Shown here one piece after another: positions 47,378 through 56,596 of a stretch of 64,000 nt of DNA. Origin of the DNA: an uncultured Collinsella sp. GTDB lineage: Bacteria > Actinomycetota > Coriobacteriia > Coriobacteriales > Coriobacteriaceae. The stretch's first letter is position 1; each line of letters starts with the position of its first letter. The notes beneath the pieces are model-generated. The model saw nothing but the letters and a program-made list of their open reading frames with translations, searched no databases and was not told the DNA's origin. Position numbers and translations under genes: made by a program. The DNA lies in NCBI GenBank assembly GCA_900552385.1, contig URZI01000009.1, positions 10,877-74,876 on the forward strand, given 5' to 3'.

Positions 47378-48444
47378 TATGCGTTCCCCTGTTTGGTGCC
47401 CTTCATGCGGTACAGCGAGTCCGCAAGAATGGCAGGGTTGTTGACGCCAAAGTCGCCCAAGCGCTCCGGATCCTCGCTGATGTCGTCCATGAGTTCCTGC
47501 AGCGAGCCGTACTCGTCGACGATCTTCTCGGCCACGCCGTCGCGCACGACGGACACGCGCGAAAGCGTGCGCAGGCCCAGCGGCGTCATGACGGAGTCCT
47601 CGTCCAGGTCGTCGTAACCCAGAACCGCCGCCACATGCTGTGGGTCGGACAAGTCCTTAGGCGTCATGCGGCTAAGCTCGGCGCGAATCTTCTCGGCGTT
47701 TGCCTCGGAGGAATCGCTCGCATAGTCGCGAATCATCAGGTCGTATTCGGTATCCATGCTGGAGCCAGCGAGCTGCTCGAGCTGCATCTGCACGAGCTTG
47801 CCCTGGTTGCCCAGCTTGACGATACAATCCTTAAGCTCGGTCTTTGCCTGCTGCATGATCTCGAAGCTCGAGAAAATACCGGTAATGTCGGCGAGCGTGA
47901 CGTAGTCGTCGAGCTCGAGGGCCGTCAGGCGCAGCAGGGAGCGATCGAGCGACTGACGGGTAGTCTGGAGCGTGGCGACGAGCTGGTTGACCGAGCTCAT
48001 GATGGTGGTGACGGGCTGGATCTCGTAGCTCTTGCCGTGGACGTACACGTTGACGACGGCACGACGAGCCGAAACCGAGATCACGATGGCGTCGGTGAGC
48101 ACCGACATGCGAGCGGCAGTACGGTGACGCATGCCTGTCTCACTCGTGGCGAGCGAGGGATCGGGATTGAGGTGGAAGTTGGCGCGCAGGATCTGGGTGA
48201 GGTCGCCATCGATAACGATGGCGCCGTCCATCTTGGAAAGCTCGAACAGGCGGTTCGAGGTAAACGAAATGTTGAGCGGGAAGCCGTCGTTACCGGCAGC
48301 GAGCACGTTTTCGGTGTCGCCGACGCAGATAAGGGCACCCAGGTGACCGGCAATGATCATGTCGAGGGCGGTGCGGATCGGCTGACCGGGGGCAGTCAGG
48401 CGGATGGCCTGTTCCATACGCTTTTGCAGCTCGTTCTTATCCAA
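47377..48444 (-). CDS. disA: DNA integrity scanning protein DisA, diadenylate cyclase
   Basis: 355 residues from a TTG at 48444, which has GGGAG seven bases upstream. The DAC domain (about 1-140) has MDGAIVIDGDLTQI (DGA motif) and ETGMRHRTAARMS; in most DisA proteins the second motif reads GTRHRTA, so Met replaces Thr here. A helical linker and a C-terminal HhH domain (RTLSRVSVVRDGVAEKIVDE) bind branched DNA. It makes cyclic di-AMP and pauses at recombination intermediates. It heads the disA-ispD-ispF-cysS operon. Confidence 0.92.
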   Translation of the reverse strand: MDKNELQKRMEQAIRLTAPGQPIRTALDMIIAGHLGALICVGDTENVLAAGNDGFPLNISFTSNRLFELSKMDGAIVIDGDLTQILRANFHLNPDPSLATSETGMRHRTAARMSVLTDAIVISVSARRAVVNVYVHGKSYEIQPVTTIMSSVNQLVATLQTTRQSLDRSLLRLTALELDDYVTLADITGIFSSFEIMQQAKTELKDCIVKLGNQGKLVQMQLEQLAGSSMDTEYDLMIRDYASDSSEANAEKIRAELSRMTPKDLSDPQHVAAVLGYDDLDEDSVMTPLGLRTLSRVSVVRDGVAEKIVDEYGSLQELMDDISEDPERLGDFGVNNPAILADSLYRMKGTKQGNA

Positions 48445-48605
48445 GGCATCGCTCCCATCGTATACGCTCCATAAACGTCAATAAGTTTCTCACGGTTTGC
48501 CCCTGTGACGCCCGCAAAATCCGATGCTTACAGAATGAGCGAACACAGCTGAGAGCCCCAATCCAAATGAGCTGCTTATGTGGTAGCATCGGGATTCGCA
48601 TAAAT

Positions 48606-48749
48606 GAGGGAGTAGTCGCGTGATCGGGTTCGCCTCCGGTGGCGCGGCAAGTCAACACACTGGCCGAAACGGTCTGGCTTGCCTTAATGAACGAGACTCG
48701 TGGCTGTGCGCGCAACGCGTACGCCACGGGTCTTTTTTGTTACTCCCCC
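48606..48749 (+). promoter_or_regulatory. yybP-ykoY manganese riboswitch with terminator
   Basis: The 5' GAGGGAGTAG and 3' TTACTCCCCC ends pair as the P1-like base. AAGTCAACACACTGGCCG and ACGAGACTCG match the yybP-ykoY pattern. The expression platform is a terminator at 48694-48738: AGACTCGTGGC pairs with GCCACGGGTCT, then six T. Manganese binding would favour read-through into the efflux gene mntP. Confidence 0.85.
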
Positions 48750-48791
48750 AAGAGGTACACGCGGGCTCGCCCGCAGAGAGGGAGCCAGACT

Positions 48792-49370
48792 ATGGGATTC
48801 GCAGAGCTCGTGTTGCTCGCCGTTGGCCTTTCGATGGACGCCTTTGCCGTTTCCATCTGCAAGGGTCTCGGCATGAAGAAGATCAACCTTAAGGTCGCCG
48901 TGGTGCTCGGCCTGTTCTTTGGCGGCTTTCAGGCCGGCATGCCCGTAATCGGATGGGCGCTTGGCAGCCAGTTCATGGGCATCATCGGACCCATCGACCA
49001 TTGGATCGCCTTCATCCTTTTGGCCTTCATCGGCGGCAAGATGCTGTGGGAAGCCTTTACCGAAGACGAGGATGAAGGCGACGGCAAGGATGCCGAGAAG
49101 ATTGACCTGGGCGAGTACCTGATCCTCGCCATCGCCACCTCAATCGACGCCCTGGCCGTGGGCATCTCGTTCGCCGCGCTTTCGGTCGACATCGTCCCCG
49201 CCGTGTCGCTCATTGGCATCACGACCTTTGTCTTCTCCGTTGCCGGCGTGGCGATCGGCCACACCTTTGGCGCGCGCTACGAAAAGCCCGCCACCATCGT
49301 GGGCGGCGTCGTGCTCGTCCTCATCGGGCTTAAGATCTTGCTTGAGCATCTGGGGATCCTCGCGATATAA
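48792..49370 (+). CDS. mntP: Manganese efflux pump MntP
   Basis: 192 residues from the ATG at 48792, after AGGGAG. Six hydrophobic segments form two repeats, with the paired Asp motifs LSMDAFAVSICKG and TSIDALAVGISFA of the MntP family. A charged loop (EDEDEGDGKDAEK) divides the halves. It exports excess Mn2+. The riboswitch ahead of it senses the same ion, which gives strong independent support for the substrate. Confidence 0.95.
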   Translation: MGFAELVLLAVGLSMDAFAVSICKGLGMKKINLKVAVVLGLFFGGFQAGMPVIGWALGSQFMGIIGPIDHWIAFILLAFIGGKMLWEAFTEDEDEGDGKDAEKIDLGEYLILAIATSIDALAVGISFAALSVDIVPAVSLIGITTFVFSVAGVAIGHTFGARYEKPATIVGGVVLVLIGLKILLEHLGILAI

Positions 49371-49410
49371 AAAACGCCTCTCATAAGCCAACGTCAATGT
49401 AGGAGTCTCA

Positions 49411-49480
49411 TGCAGAGTTTTGCATAATGCCTATTCGTGCGGACTTTTGCATGTCATACTGATATGCAAAAGTCTGCACG
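49411..49480. promoter_or_regulatory. HipB operator palindrome and extra half-site
   Basis: CGTGCGGACTTTTGCAT (49436-49452) and ATGCAAAAGTCTGCACG (49464-49480) form a palindrome with one mismatch, 13 bases before the hipB start. A further half-site TGCAGAGTTTTGCAT lies at 49411-49425. Confidence 0.75.
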
Positions 49481-49493
49481 TTAGGAGATAGCC

Positions 49494-49964
49494 GTGGATA
49501 CCCTTCCCATCACCACACCGCGCCAAGCTGGCATCTACGTGCGCCAGGCACGCGAGACTCAGGGTCTCACCCGTGCCGCCCTCGCCAAAAAGGCCGGTGT
49601 TTCGGAGCGCCTGCTCGCATCGCTCGAGCTAGGAGACGCCACCGGCATTCGACTCGACAAGTTGCTGGCGATTTTCGACGCTCTTGGACTGGCACTCGCA
49701 GCACAAGGGGATATCGGCGAAGCGAAAAACGAGCGACCAGTCGACGCCCCGCATGCCAATCCGCTGCCTCGCAGCATCCCCAGGCGCCATCACACTCAAC
49801 GTCCTCATCATCGCAACCGTCGTAGTACCGCCATTCCGGCTCTTCCAGATGTCCCCTTTACATCCGCACTCTACGACGAGGTCTTCGCCGATTTCGCCAT
49901 GTCCAATCTCGGAGTCTCGATTGCCGCAAACGCATCTAGCAAAACCAAGCCCGAAGGGAAATAG
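49494..49964 (+). CDS. hipB: HipB-like antitoxin/regulator
   Basis: 156 residues from a GTG at 49494, with AGGAG six bases upstream. An XRE-type HTH fills the first 75 residues (IYVRQARETQGLTRAALAKK, SERLLASLELGDATGIRLDK). The C-terminal half is basic and low in hydrophobics (IPRRHHTQRPHHRNRRS), longer than in E. coli HipB (88 residues). It probably neutralises HipA and represses the operon through the palindrome just upstream. It is three bases from hipA. Confidence 0.8.
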   Translation: MDTLPITTPRQAGIYVRQARETQGLTRAALAKKAGVSERLLASLELGDATGIRLDKLLAIFDALGLALAAQGDIGEAKNERPVDAPHANPLPRSIPRRHHTQRPHHRNRRSTAIPALPDVPFTSALYDEVFADFAMSNLGVSIAANASSKTKPEGK

Positions 49965-49967
49965 CCA

Positions 49968-51272
49968 ATGGCCAGAACATCACTTCGGACCATTATTTGC
50001 GGCGTGCCTGCTGGAACGCTCACGCAAGATGAGAACGGTCTTATCAGCTTTACCTACGATCATGACTATGACGGGCCAGCCCTATCGACCAACATACCCG
50101 TATCGAATCGCGCATACGGACAACAGGTCATGAATCCGTACCTGTTTGGCCTTCTACCCGACAGCGAGGACCAACGAAAAGCGATTGCCGCGGAATTCAA
50201 CGTTAGGCCCAACAATCCCATCGCACTACTCAGCCGTATCGGACTCGACTGTCCGGGCGGCGTGCAATTTTGTGCCGAAGAAGATATCGACGCCGTCCTG
50301 CATCGCTCCGGCGAATACCGCCCCATAGACGACCACGAAATTGCTCTCCGCCTCAAGTCGATCAGAGATGACCGCAATGCATCGTGGATGGGCCTAGATG
50401 AAAGTTGGTCACTTGGAGGCAATCAGGGCAAGTTCGCTCTCGCACTCATGGACGGTCGCTGGTGCGAATGCATGGGGTCCTCGCCCACGACGCATATTTT
50501 CAAAAATGGCGTTATCGGTTTTAAACTCGAGGCTCTCAATGAGTTTGTCTGCATGAAAAGCGCCCAGCGCGCCGGCATCGCAACGGCAAACGTCGAATAT
50601 CGTATGTTTGAGGACGAACCCGCCCTCATTGTTGAGCGCTATGACCGCGTGAAAGTCAAAGACGGAACGATCAGGCGCCTACATCAAGAAGACCTCTGTC
50701 AGGCACTTGGGGTGATGCCCGCCCAAAAGTACACGGCAGACGGCGGCCCGACCACACGCGACATTCAAGAGCTCCTCGTAAATACGAGCCACCATCAACT
50801 TAACCTGTATCTGTTTACGCAGATACTGTTCTTCAACGCCATTATCGGCGCACCGGATGCGCACGCGAAAAACTATTCCCTGCTCCTTGGAAACGACGGC
50901 GCAGCCATGATGGCTCGAATGTACGATGTCGCATCGGGTTTGGCGTATGAGCGCATGCGCCGCCGGGCGCGCCTTGCCATGAGCGTTGGCGGCGAAAATC
51001 GTGTGGGGCGCATCGGTCCAGGCGCTATCCGCCGATACCACGGTATGGGAGACCCCGCGCTAGAGGCGACGCTCACCGATGCCGGGCTATCCGAGAAGTT
51101 TTGCTTTGCAACCATGATGGACCTCGCCTACGAGGTGCCCGTTTGCATGGAAGAGGTCATGGACGAATACGCCGACCTGCCCGGCATGGCTGACCTGCGC
51201 GAGCATATGCTCGGCCCCGTCCGCGAAAACTGCCAGCGCATCCTCGACCTCATCAGGGCAGAAATGGACTAG
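49968..51272 (+). CDS. hipA: HipA serine/threonine kinase toxin
   Basis: 434 residues. The N-terminal Couple_hipA subdomain has MNPYLFGLLPDSEDQR. The kinase has a gly-rich segment with the autophosphorylated-type Ser148 (SLGGNQGK, Lys155), VERYDR, HQEDLCQALGV, the catalytic loop APDAHAKNYS (Asp297) and YDVAS (Asp320), all conserved, so it should be active. In E. coli, HipA phosphorylates GltX and causes persistence. It follows hipB by three bases, the standard antitoxin-then-toxin order. Confidence 0.88.
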   Translation: MARTSLRTIICGVPAGTLTQDENGLISFTYDHDYDGPALSTNIPVSNRAYGQQVMNPYLFGLLPDSEDQRKAIAAEFNVRPNNPIALLSRIGLDCPGGVQFCAEEDIDAVLHRSGEYRPIDDHEIALRLKSIRDDRNASWMGLDESWSLGGNQGKFALALMDGRWCECMGSSPTTHIFKNGVIGFKLEALNEFVCMKSAQRAGIATANVEYRMFEDEPALIVERYDRVKVKDGTIRRLHQEDLCQALGVMPAQKYTADGGPTTRDIQELLVNTSHHQLNLYLFTQILFFNAIIGAPDAHAKNYSLLLGNDGAAMMARMYDVASGLAYERMRRRARLAMSVGGENRVGRIGPGAIRRYHGMGDPALEATLTDAGLSEKFCFATMMDLAYEVPVCMEEVMDEYADLPGMADLREHMLGPVRENCQRILDLIRAEMD

Positions 51273-51296
51273 GTGGCCGTAATTTCGCAATTATCA

Positions 51297-51344
51297 AACA
51301 AAAGAGATGGGGCACCCGTCGCAAAAGCTCAGATGCCCCCTCTC
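51297..51344 (-). terminator. Terminator of pepD
   Basis: GAGATGGGGCA and TGCCCCCTCTC pair with one mismatch; on the minus strand TCTTTTGTTTG follows. Confidence 0.6.
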
Positions 51345-51399
51345 GTAATGTCATTTGCAATCCGCTAGCACGTGGCTCGAACTGCTGCTAGCGCGACCT

Positions 51400-52857
51400 T
51401 TACGCAGCAAGGCGCTTGAGGACGTCGATGAGCAGCTCGTAGAAGCGCTCGGCAGAAGCGAGCTCCATGCTCTCGTCCGGGGTGTGGACATCGGAGAGCG
51501 TCGGGCCCACGGCGATGGCGTCCAGGCCGTGCAGGGCCTCGGCAAATAGGCCGCACTCAAGGCCGGCGTGAATGGACTCGATGCGCAGCTCGGAGCCAAA
51601 GAGCTCGCGATAGCTCTCGACAAAGACGTCGCGAACCGGCGAATGCTCGGCATAGCTCCAGCCGGGATACTCAAACTCAAACTTGGCGTCAAAGCCCAGG
51701 ACATCGGCCAGCGTCTGCAGGCGGTCCTTGAACTCGTTCTGCAGCGAGGTGATCGAGGAGCGCGGGGACAGCATGATCTTGACCTCGTCGTCAGAAGTGG
51801 CAACCACACCGATGTTGGAGGAAACCTCGACGGAGCCGTCGGTGGCGACGTTGCGGCGAATCACACCGTTGGGGGCAAGACGCAGGGCGCGGATGAGGGC
51901 AAGCGCGGACTTCTGGTCCATGGCCTCGACCTCGGCGTCGTCGGCAATCTCGACGGTGCAGGTAAAGCCGGGGTCGAAGACCTCAAGCTCGGCGGTGACG
52001 TCGGCGATGATGCCCCTTGCGATCTGGGCCGCGGCCTCGGCGGCAGCGTGGTCGACGTAGACCAGAACAGCCTTGCACTCACGGTTGATGGCGTTGTCCT
52101 TGGTGCCGCCGTTAAAGCTAACGATGGCGGGCTCGCCGGCGACCATCAGGCGGTCGATGATGCGGGCCATGATGAGGTTACCATTGCCGCGCTCCAGGTG
52201 GATATCGCTGCCGGAGTGACCGCCCAGCAGGCCGGAGATGTCGAGCGTGAGGGTGCTACCGGTCTTGTGCTCGCGCACGATCGGGCAGGTGTAGGTAACG
52301 ACGACGCCGCCGGCACAGCTGACGGTGGCAACGCCCTCTTCCTCGGAGTCGAGGTTAATCATGGTGCGGGCGCTAATCTGGGACTTGTCGAGCGTCTCGG
52401 CGCCGACCAGGCCAGTCTCCTCGTCGGTGGTGAACACGCACTCGAGGGCGGGGTGAATGATCGAATCGTCATCGAGAACAGTGAGCATCAGAGCGACGGC
52501 AATACCGTTGTCGGCGCCCAGAGTGGTGCCGTTAGCGGTGAGGACGCCGTCCTTGACGACCAGGTCGATACCATCAGTCGTAAAGTCGTGCTCAACGGAG
52601 CCCAACTTGTCGCACACCATATCGATGTGGCCCTGCAGCATCACGGTCGGGGCATTCTCGGCACCGGCAGATGCGGGCTTGCGAATGATGACGTTGTAGA
52701 CCTCGTCCTGGTACACATCGAGGCCGCGCTCCTTGGCAAACGCGACCAGAAAATCGCTGATGCCCTTCTCGTTGCCAGACCCGCGGGGGATCGCGCTGAC
52801 CTCCTCAAAGAAATGGAACAGCTGGGCGGGCTCGTAGCCGGTAATCTTGTAGTCCAT
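51400..52857 (-). CDS. pepD: Aminoacyl-histidine dipeptidase (PepD, M20C)
   Basis: 485 residues from the ATG at 52857, after AAGGAGG. M20 metal ligands: QGHIDMVCDK (His and Asp), GADNGIAVA, TDEETGLVGA (Glu-Glu catalytic and bridging), NLDSEEEG and, late in the chain, IHAGLECG. The lid domain has LLGGHSGSDIH and VSFNGGTKDNAI. It hydrolyses dipeptides such as carnosine-type Xaa-His in the cytoplasm. It stands alone between hipA (convergent) and clpC. Confidence 0.93.
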   Translation of the reverse strand: MDYKITGYEPAQLFHFFEEVSAIPRGSGNEKGISDFLVAFAKERGLDVYQDEVYNVIIRKPASAGAENAPTVMLQGHIDMVCDKLGSVEHDFTTDGIDLVVKDGVLTANGTTLGADNGIAVALMLTVLDDDSIIHPALECVFTTDEETGLVGAETLDKSQISARTMINLDSEEEGVATVSCAGGVVVTYTCPIVREHKTGSTLTLDISGLLGGHSGSDIHLERGNGNLIMARIIDRLMVAGEPAIVSFNGGTKDNAINRECKAVLVYVDHAAAEAAAQIARGIIADVTAELEVFDPGFTCTVEIADDAEVEAMDQKSALALIRALRLAPNGVIRRNVATDGSVEVSSNIGVVATSDDEVKIMLSPRSSITSLQNEFKDRLQTLADVLGFDAKFEFEYPGWSYAEHSPVRDVFVESYRELFGSELRIESIHAGLECGLFAEALHGLDAIAVGPTLSDVHTPDESMELASAERFYELLIDVLKRLAA

Positions 52858-53014
52858 GGTGCCTCCTTGGCGCAACTGGTTAGACAGTAAGACATGCGAC
52901 TTGTATATTCCCAGACTTTGCGTGCATAAACCAGTCGAAAACGCTGAGCGCCCTCGCATCATCGGCTAACGGTGGACCGTATAGCGCAACGGTCACAACT
53001 TCCGCAGCTCTACA

Positions 53015-53046
53015 AATCGAGGCGCCCTTTCCGGAGCGCCTCGATT
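53015..53046 (-). terminator. Terminator of clpC
   Basis: AATCGAGGCGC (53015-53025, first A at 53016 if the outermost pair is open) pairs with GCGCCTCGATT; on the minus strand TTTGTAG follows. Confidence 0.75.
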
Positions 53047-53071
53047 GCGCGTATCAAATTGTCGCCACGCC

Positions 53072-55714
53072 CTACAGCGCGCCGGAACCGGCTTGCATCA
53101 TGCCGCCGGGGCCCGAGGTCACGCCGCCGCTCACGGGCGAGGCGTTGCCGGTGTGCGGTGCCGCCGGGACGGTATCGCCACCGAGTGTGCCCGCCGGACG
53201 CGGTGCCGGGATCTCGCCCGTGCCGTGGCTAAAGACAAACTTGCCATCGGCCACGTCGCACAGGACGGTATCGCCCTCGCCCCACTCGCCGGCCAGAAGC
53301 TCCTCGGACAGCGGGTCCTCGATGAGCTTTTGAATGGCGCGGCGCAGCGGACGCGCACCGTTGGTGAGGTCGGTGCCCTCGGCCACGATCTTGTCATAGG
53401 CCGCATCGGTGAGCTTGATGTTCATGCCGTTGGCAATCAGGCGCTGGCGCAGGTCGTCCACCAGCAGGTGCGCGATCTTGGTCAGGTTCTCGCCCGAGAG
53501 CTTCTGGAACACCACAATGTCGTCGATACGGTTGAGCAGCTCGGGGCGGAACAGGCGCTTGAGCTCGCCCATCGCACGGCCCTTGATCTCACTCGAGGTG
53601 AGGCCCTGCTCGCCGGTGGTGCCAAAGCCAACGCTCGCATCCTGCGCGATCTCGCGGGCGCCCACGTTGGACGTCATGATGATCACGGTATTGCGGAAGT
53701 CGACCGTCTTGCCCTGGCTATCAGTCAGGCGACCCTCCTCCAGCACCTGCAACAAAATGTTGAAGATGTCGGGGTGCGCCTTCTCGATCTCGTCGAACAG
53801 CACGACCGAGTACGGGTGACGACGAACGGCCTTGGTAAGCTGACCGCCCTCGTCGTGGCCCACGTAACCCGGAGGGCTACCGATAAGCTTGGAGACCTCG
53901 AACTCGCTGCCGAACTCCGACATGTCGAAGCTGATGAGCGCGTCCTTACTGCCAAAGAGGTACTCGGCGAGCGTCTTGGCGAGCTCGGTCTTGCCTGTGC
54001 CGGTGGGACCAAGGAAGATAAAGCTACCACCGGGACGACGCGGGTCCTTGAGCGGCGAGCGGCTGCGGCGCACGGCCTTGGCGACGGCCTCGACGGCCTC
54101 GTCCTGGCCGATAATGCGGGTCTTGAGCACGCTTTCGGTCTGCAGCAGGCGACGGCTCTCGCTCTCGGTGAGCGAGGAAACCGGCACGCCAGAGGTCACG
54201 GACACGATGTCGGCAATCTGACTCACGTCGATGGTGAGCGGGCTGGCGTCGAGCTCGGCGGTCCAGGCGGCCTTGGCCTCGGCGAGCTCAATCTCGGCGG
54301 CCTTCTGCTGCTCGGTGATCTCGGCGGCCTTGTTCATGTCGTCGCTCTCGGTGGCCTCCTGCGCGGCGGCCTTGAGCTCCTCTATGCGATGCTCGGCCTC
54401 GCGCACCGGCTCGGGCGCGCGGTTGGCGGCGATGCGGGCGCGGGCACCGGCCTCGTCGATGAGGTCGATGGCCTTATCGGGCAGGAAGCGATCCTGGATG
54501 TAGCGGTTGGAAAGGTTCGCGGCAGCCTCGATAGCGCCCTGCGTGTAGCGCACATGGTGGTGCTCCTCGTAGCGCGGCTTAAGCGCGGTCAGGATCTTGA
54601 CGGTGTCCTCGACGCTCGGCTCCTCGACATCGATAGTCTGGAAGCGACGCTCGAAGGCTGGGTCTTTGGTGAGGTACTTGCGGAATTCCTCGGCCGTGGT
54701 GGCGCCAATAATCTGGAAGGCACCGCGTGCAAGCACGGGCTTGAGCATGGAGCTCGCGTCGATGGAGCCCTCGGCAGAACCGGCACCGATGATGGTGTGC
54801 ATCTCGTCAATAAACAGGATGACGTCGTCAGCCTCGGTGGCCTCCTGGATCACGTTCTTGAGGCGCTCCTCAAACTCACCGCGATACTTGGCGCCCGCAA
54901 CGAGGCCCGGCAGGTCGAGCGTCCAGATGTTCTGGTTCATGAGGTTCTCGGGCACGTTGCCGGCAGCGATCTGCTGCGCCAGGCCCTCGACGATGGCCGT
55001 TTTGCCCACGCCGGGATCGCCCAGGATAAGCGGGTTGTTCTTGGTGCGGCGCGAAAGGATCTCCATCATGCGCTGGACTTCCTTTTCGCGGCCAATCACG
55101 GGATCGAGCTCGCCGTCGCGCGCCTTTTGAGTGAGGTTGGTGGCGAACTGCTTGAGCGTGTCGGTGCCGCTCCCCTTTTGCTGAGAGGCATCCGAGCCGC
55201 TAAAGAACGGCAGGCCCGCACCGGGACGACCGGCACCGGCGCCGGCGAGCGGACGCTTCTTGTCCTGGTCCTTGGCGGTGAGTTTCTCGATAGCCTTTTT
55301 GATGGAGGCGGACGACACACCCAGGCGCATGAGGATGTCCATGGCCATGCCGTTGCCCTCTTCGACGATGCCGATCAGCAAGTGCTCGGTCGACACGTAG
55401 GTCTGGTTGTTCTCACGCGCCACGCGGAACGAACGCTCCATCACGCTAATGACGAGCGGCGTAAAGGCAAGCTTGGCAGCCTCGGTCTCCTCGCTGGGCT
55501 CGGGAACCGTGGTCTGGACCTCCTTGAGGGTGTCCATGATGTCATCGTAGGAGATGTCGAGCGAACGCAGTGCCTCGGCGGCAATGCCCTCGTCCTCCTT
55601 GGCAAGCGCGAGCAGCAGGTGCTCGGTGCCCACCTTATTTGAATGAAGATCAAGCGCCTCTTGCTTGGCCATGGACATGACCTTACGCGCGCGATCGGTA
55701 AATCTATCTAACAT
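53072..55714 (-). CDS. clpC: ATP-dependent Clp protease ATPase ClpC
   Basis: 880 residues from the ATG at 55714, with AAGGA eight bases upstream. Two Clp_N repeats (about 1-145) are followed by NBD1 with GDPGVGKT and VILFIDEMHT, a coiled middle domain (about 410-475), and NBD2 with GPTGTGKT, VVLFDEIEKAHPD and the ClpP-contact region. The C-terminal tail after about 840 is Gly/Pro-rich. It unfolds proteins for ClpP. No ctsR or mcsAB gene precedes it, as in other actinobacteria where ClgR usually controls clpC. Confidence 0.95.
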   Translation of the reverse strand: MLDRFTDRARKVMSMAKQEALDLHSNKVGTEHLLLALAKEDEGIAAEALRSLDISYDDIMDTLKEVQTTVPEPSEETEAAKLAFTPLVISVMERSFRVARENNQTYVSTEHLLIGIVEEGNGMAMDILMRLGVSSASIKKAIEKLTAKDQDKKRPLAGAGAGRPGAGLPFFSGSDASQQKGSGTDTLKQFATNLTQKARDGELDPVIGREKEVQRMMEILSRRTKNNPLILGDPGVGKTAIVEGLAQQIAAGNVPENLMNQNIWTLDLPGLVAGAKYRGEFEERLKNVIQEATEADDVILFIDEMHTIIGAGSAEGSIDASSMLKPVLARGAFQIIGATTAEEFRKYLTKDPAFERRFQTIDVEEPSVEDTVKILTALKPRYEEHHHVRYTQGAIEAAANLSNRYIQDRFLPDKAIDLIDEAGARARIAANRAPEPVREAEHRIEELKAAAQEATESDDMNKAAEITEQQKAAEIELAEAKAAWTAELDASPLTIDVSQIADIVSVTSGVPVSSLTESESRRLLQTESVLKTRIIGQDEAVEAVAKAVRRSRSPLKDPRRPGGSFIFLGPTGTGKTELAKTLAEYLFGSKDALISFDMSEFGSEFEVSKLIGSPPGYVGHDEGGQLTKAVRRHPYSVVLFDEIEKAHPDIFNILLQVLEEGRLTDSQGKTVDFRNTVIIMTSNVGAREIAQDASVGFGTTGEQGLTSSEIKGRAMGELKRLFRPELLNRIDDIVVFQKLSGENLTKIAHLLVDDLRQRLIANGMNIKLTDAAYDKIVAEGTDLTNGARPLRRAIQKLIEDPLSEELLAGEWGEGDTVLCDVADGKFVFSHGTGEIPAPRPAGTLGGDTVPAAPHTGNASPVSGGVTSGPGGMMQAGSGAL

Positions 55715-55906
55715 GCTCGTTTCCTTACATGAGTTCATCGAAATCAAAACGCCCGCCCGTCGGCGGCGCTTTTGTCTCTTTACCCACAGGTTGTCTATGT
55801 TAACAGCTGGAGGAATATCTATAAACCCGGCTCACATGAATGCAGGTTATGACCGCATCGCGGGACTCACCGCGCGATGCGCGACAGGCGCCCCGCAAGA
55901 GAAACC

Positions 55907-56596
55907 CTAGGCGTCTTTCACCACGTCGGGACTCGTCGCACGCGATGCGCGATAGGCATCGGCCTCCTTGGAGACGCGTTCGAGCAGCTCGGATGCATCG
56001 ACGCCCTCGACTTGCGCGACCGTTTCCACCGTCTGCATGGCGACCGCCCTCAGGTACGCGCACGCGCTGTCCCCCAGCTGCTCGAGGTCTATCTCCTCGC
56101 CGCCCTCCCGGGCAAAGCCGACCGCCATCACAAAGCCCATGATGCCCGAGACCAGAAAGCCCACCGCAAAGCTCGAATCTGCCTTGAGCTCTTCTCCGTC
56201 GGGGTGGACGATCTCTCTCACGCGGTCGATGATGATCGTATGGATGCCCTGCACGACCTGCTCGGCGGCACCCGCCCTCATGGTGATGACGATGCGCCGC
56301 AGCAGGCAGCGGACGTCGCGCCGGTCGAACGCCGAAAGGTCGCCCTCGCTCGAAAAATGCCAGAGGGCATCGGTGATGAGCTCGTTATCCTGCAGCAGCT
56401 GGGCTATGGCGATGGCGACGAGTTCATCGAAATCGTGAAAATAGTAGTAAAACGTTCCGCGATTGCACTGGGCGGCACGGGTCACCTCGCCAACCGACAG
56501 CTCGAAGATGCTGTTGTTCTCGATGAGCTCCCAAAACGCCTCGATGATACGGGTGCGTGCATCGGGCGCATCGGCGTCCTTACGCGGTCTCGCCAT
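55907..56596 (-). CDS. TetR family regulator coupled to activase gene
   Basis: 229 residues from the ATG at 56596, after GGTGAGG; nine bases further upstream another ATG exists. The HTH is RTRIIEAFWELIENN, ELSVGEVTRAAQCNRGTFYY and YFHDFDELVAIAI. The ligand domain is helical with a C-terminal extension. It overlaps the end of the 1479-residue activase gene by 17 bases, so it is translated from the same mRNA. The perfect palindrome upstream of that operon is its likely operator, giving autoregulation. Confidence 0.85.
   Translation of the reverse strand: MARPRKDADAPDARTRIIEAFWELIENNSIFELSVGEVTRAAQCNRGTFYYYFHDFDELVAIAIAQLLQDNELITDALWHFSSEGDLSAFDRRDVRCLLRRIVITMRAGAAEQVVQGIHTIIIDRVREIVHPDGEELKADSSFAVGFLVSGIMGFVMAVGFAREGGEEIDLEQLGDSACAYLRAVAMQTVETVAQVEGVDASELLERVSKEADAYRASRATSPDVVKDA

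Noticed and set aside
53045..55642. 865-codon open frame opposite clpC
   Set aside because: It is the antisense shadow of clpC, created by GC-rich codon use; the opposite strand has full ClpC motifs and a ribosome site.
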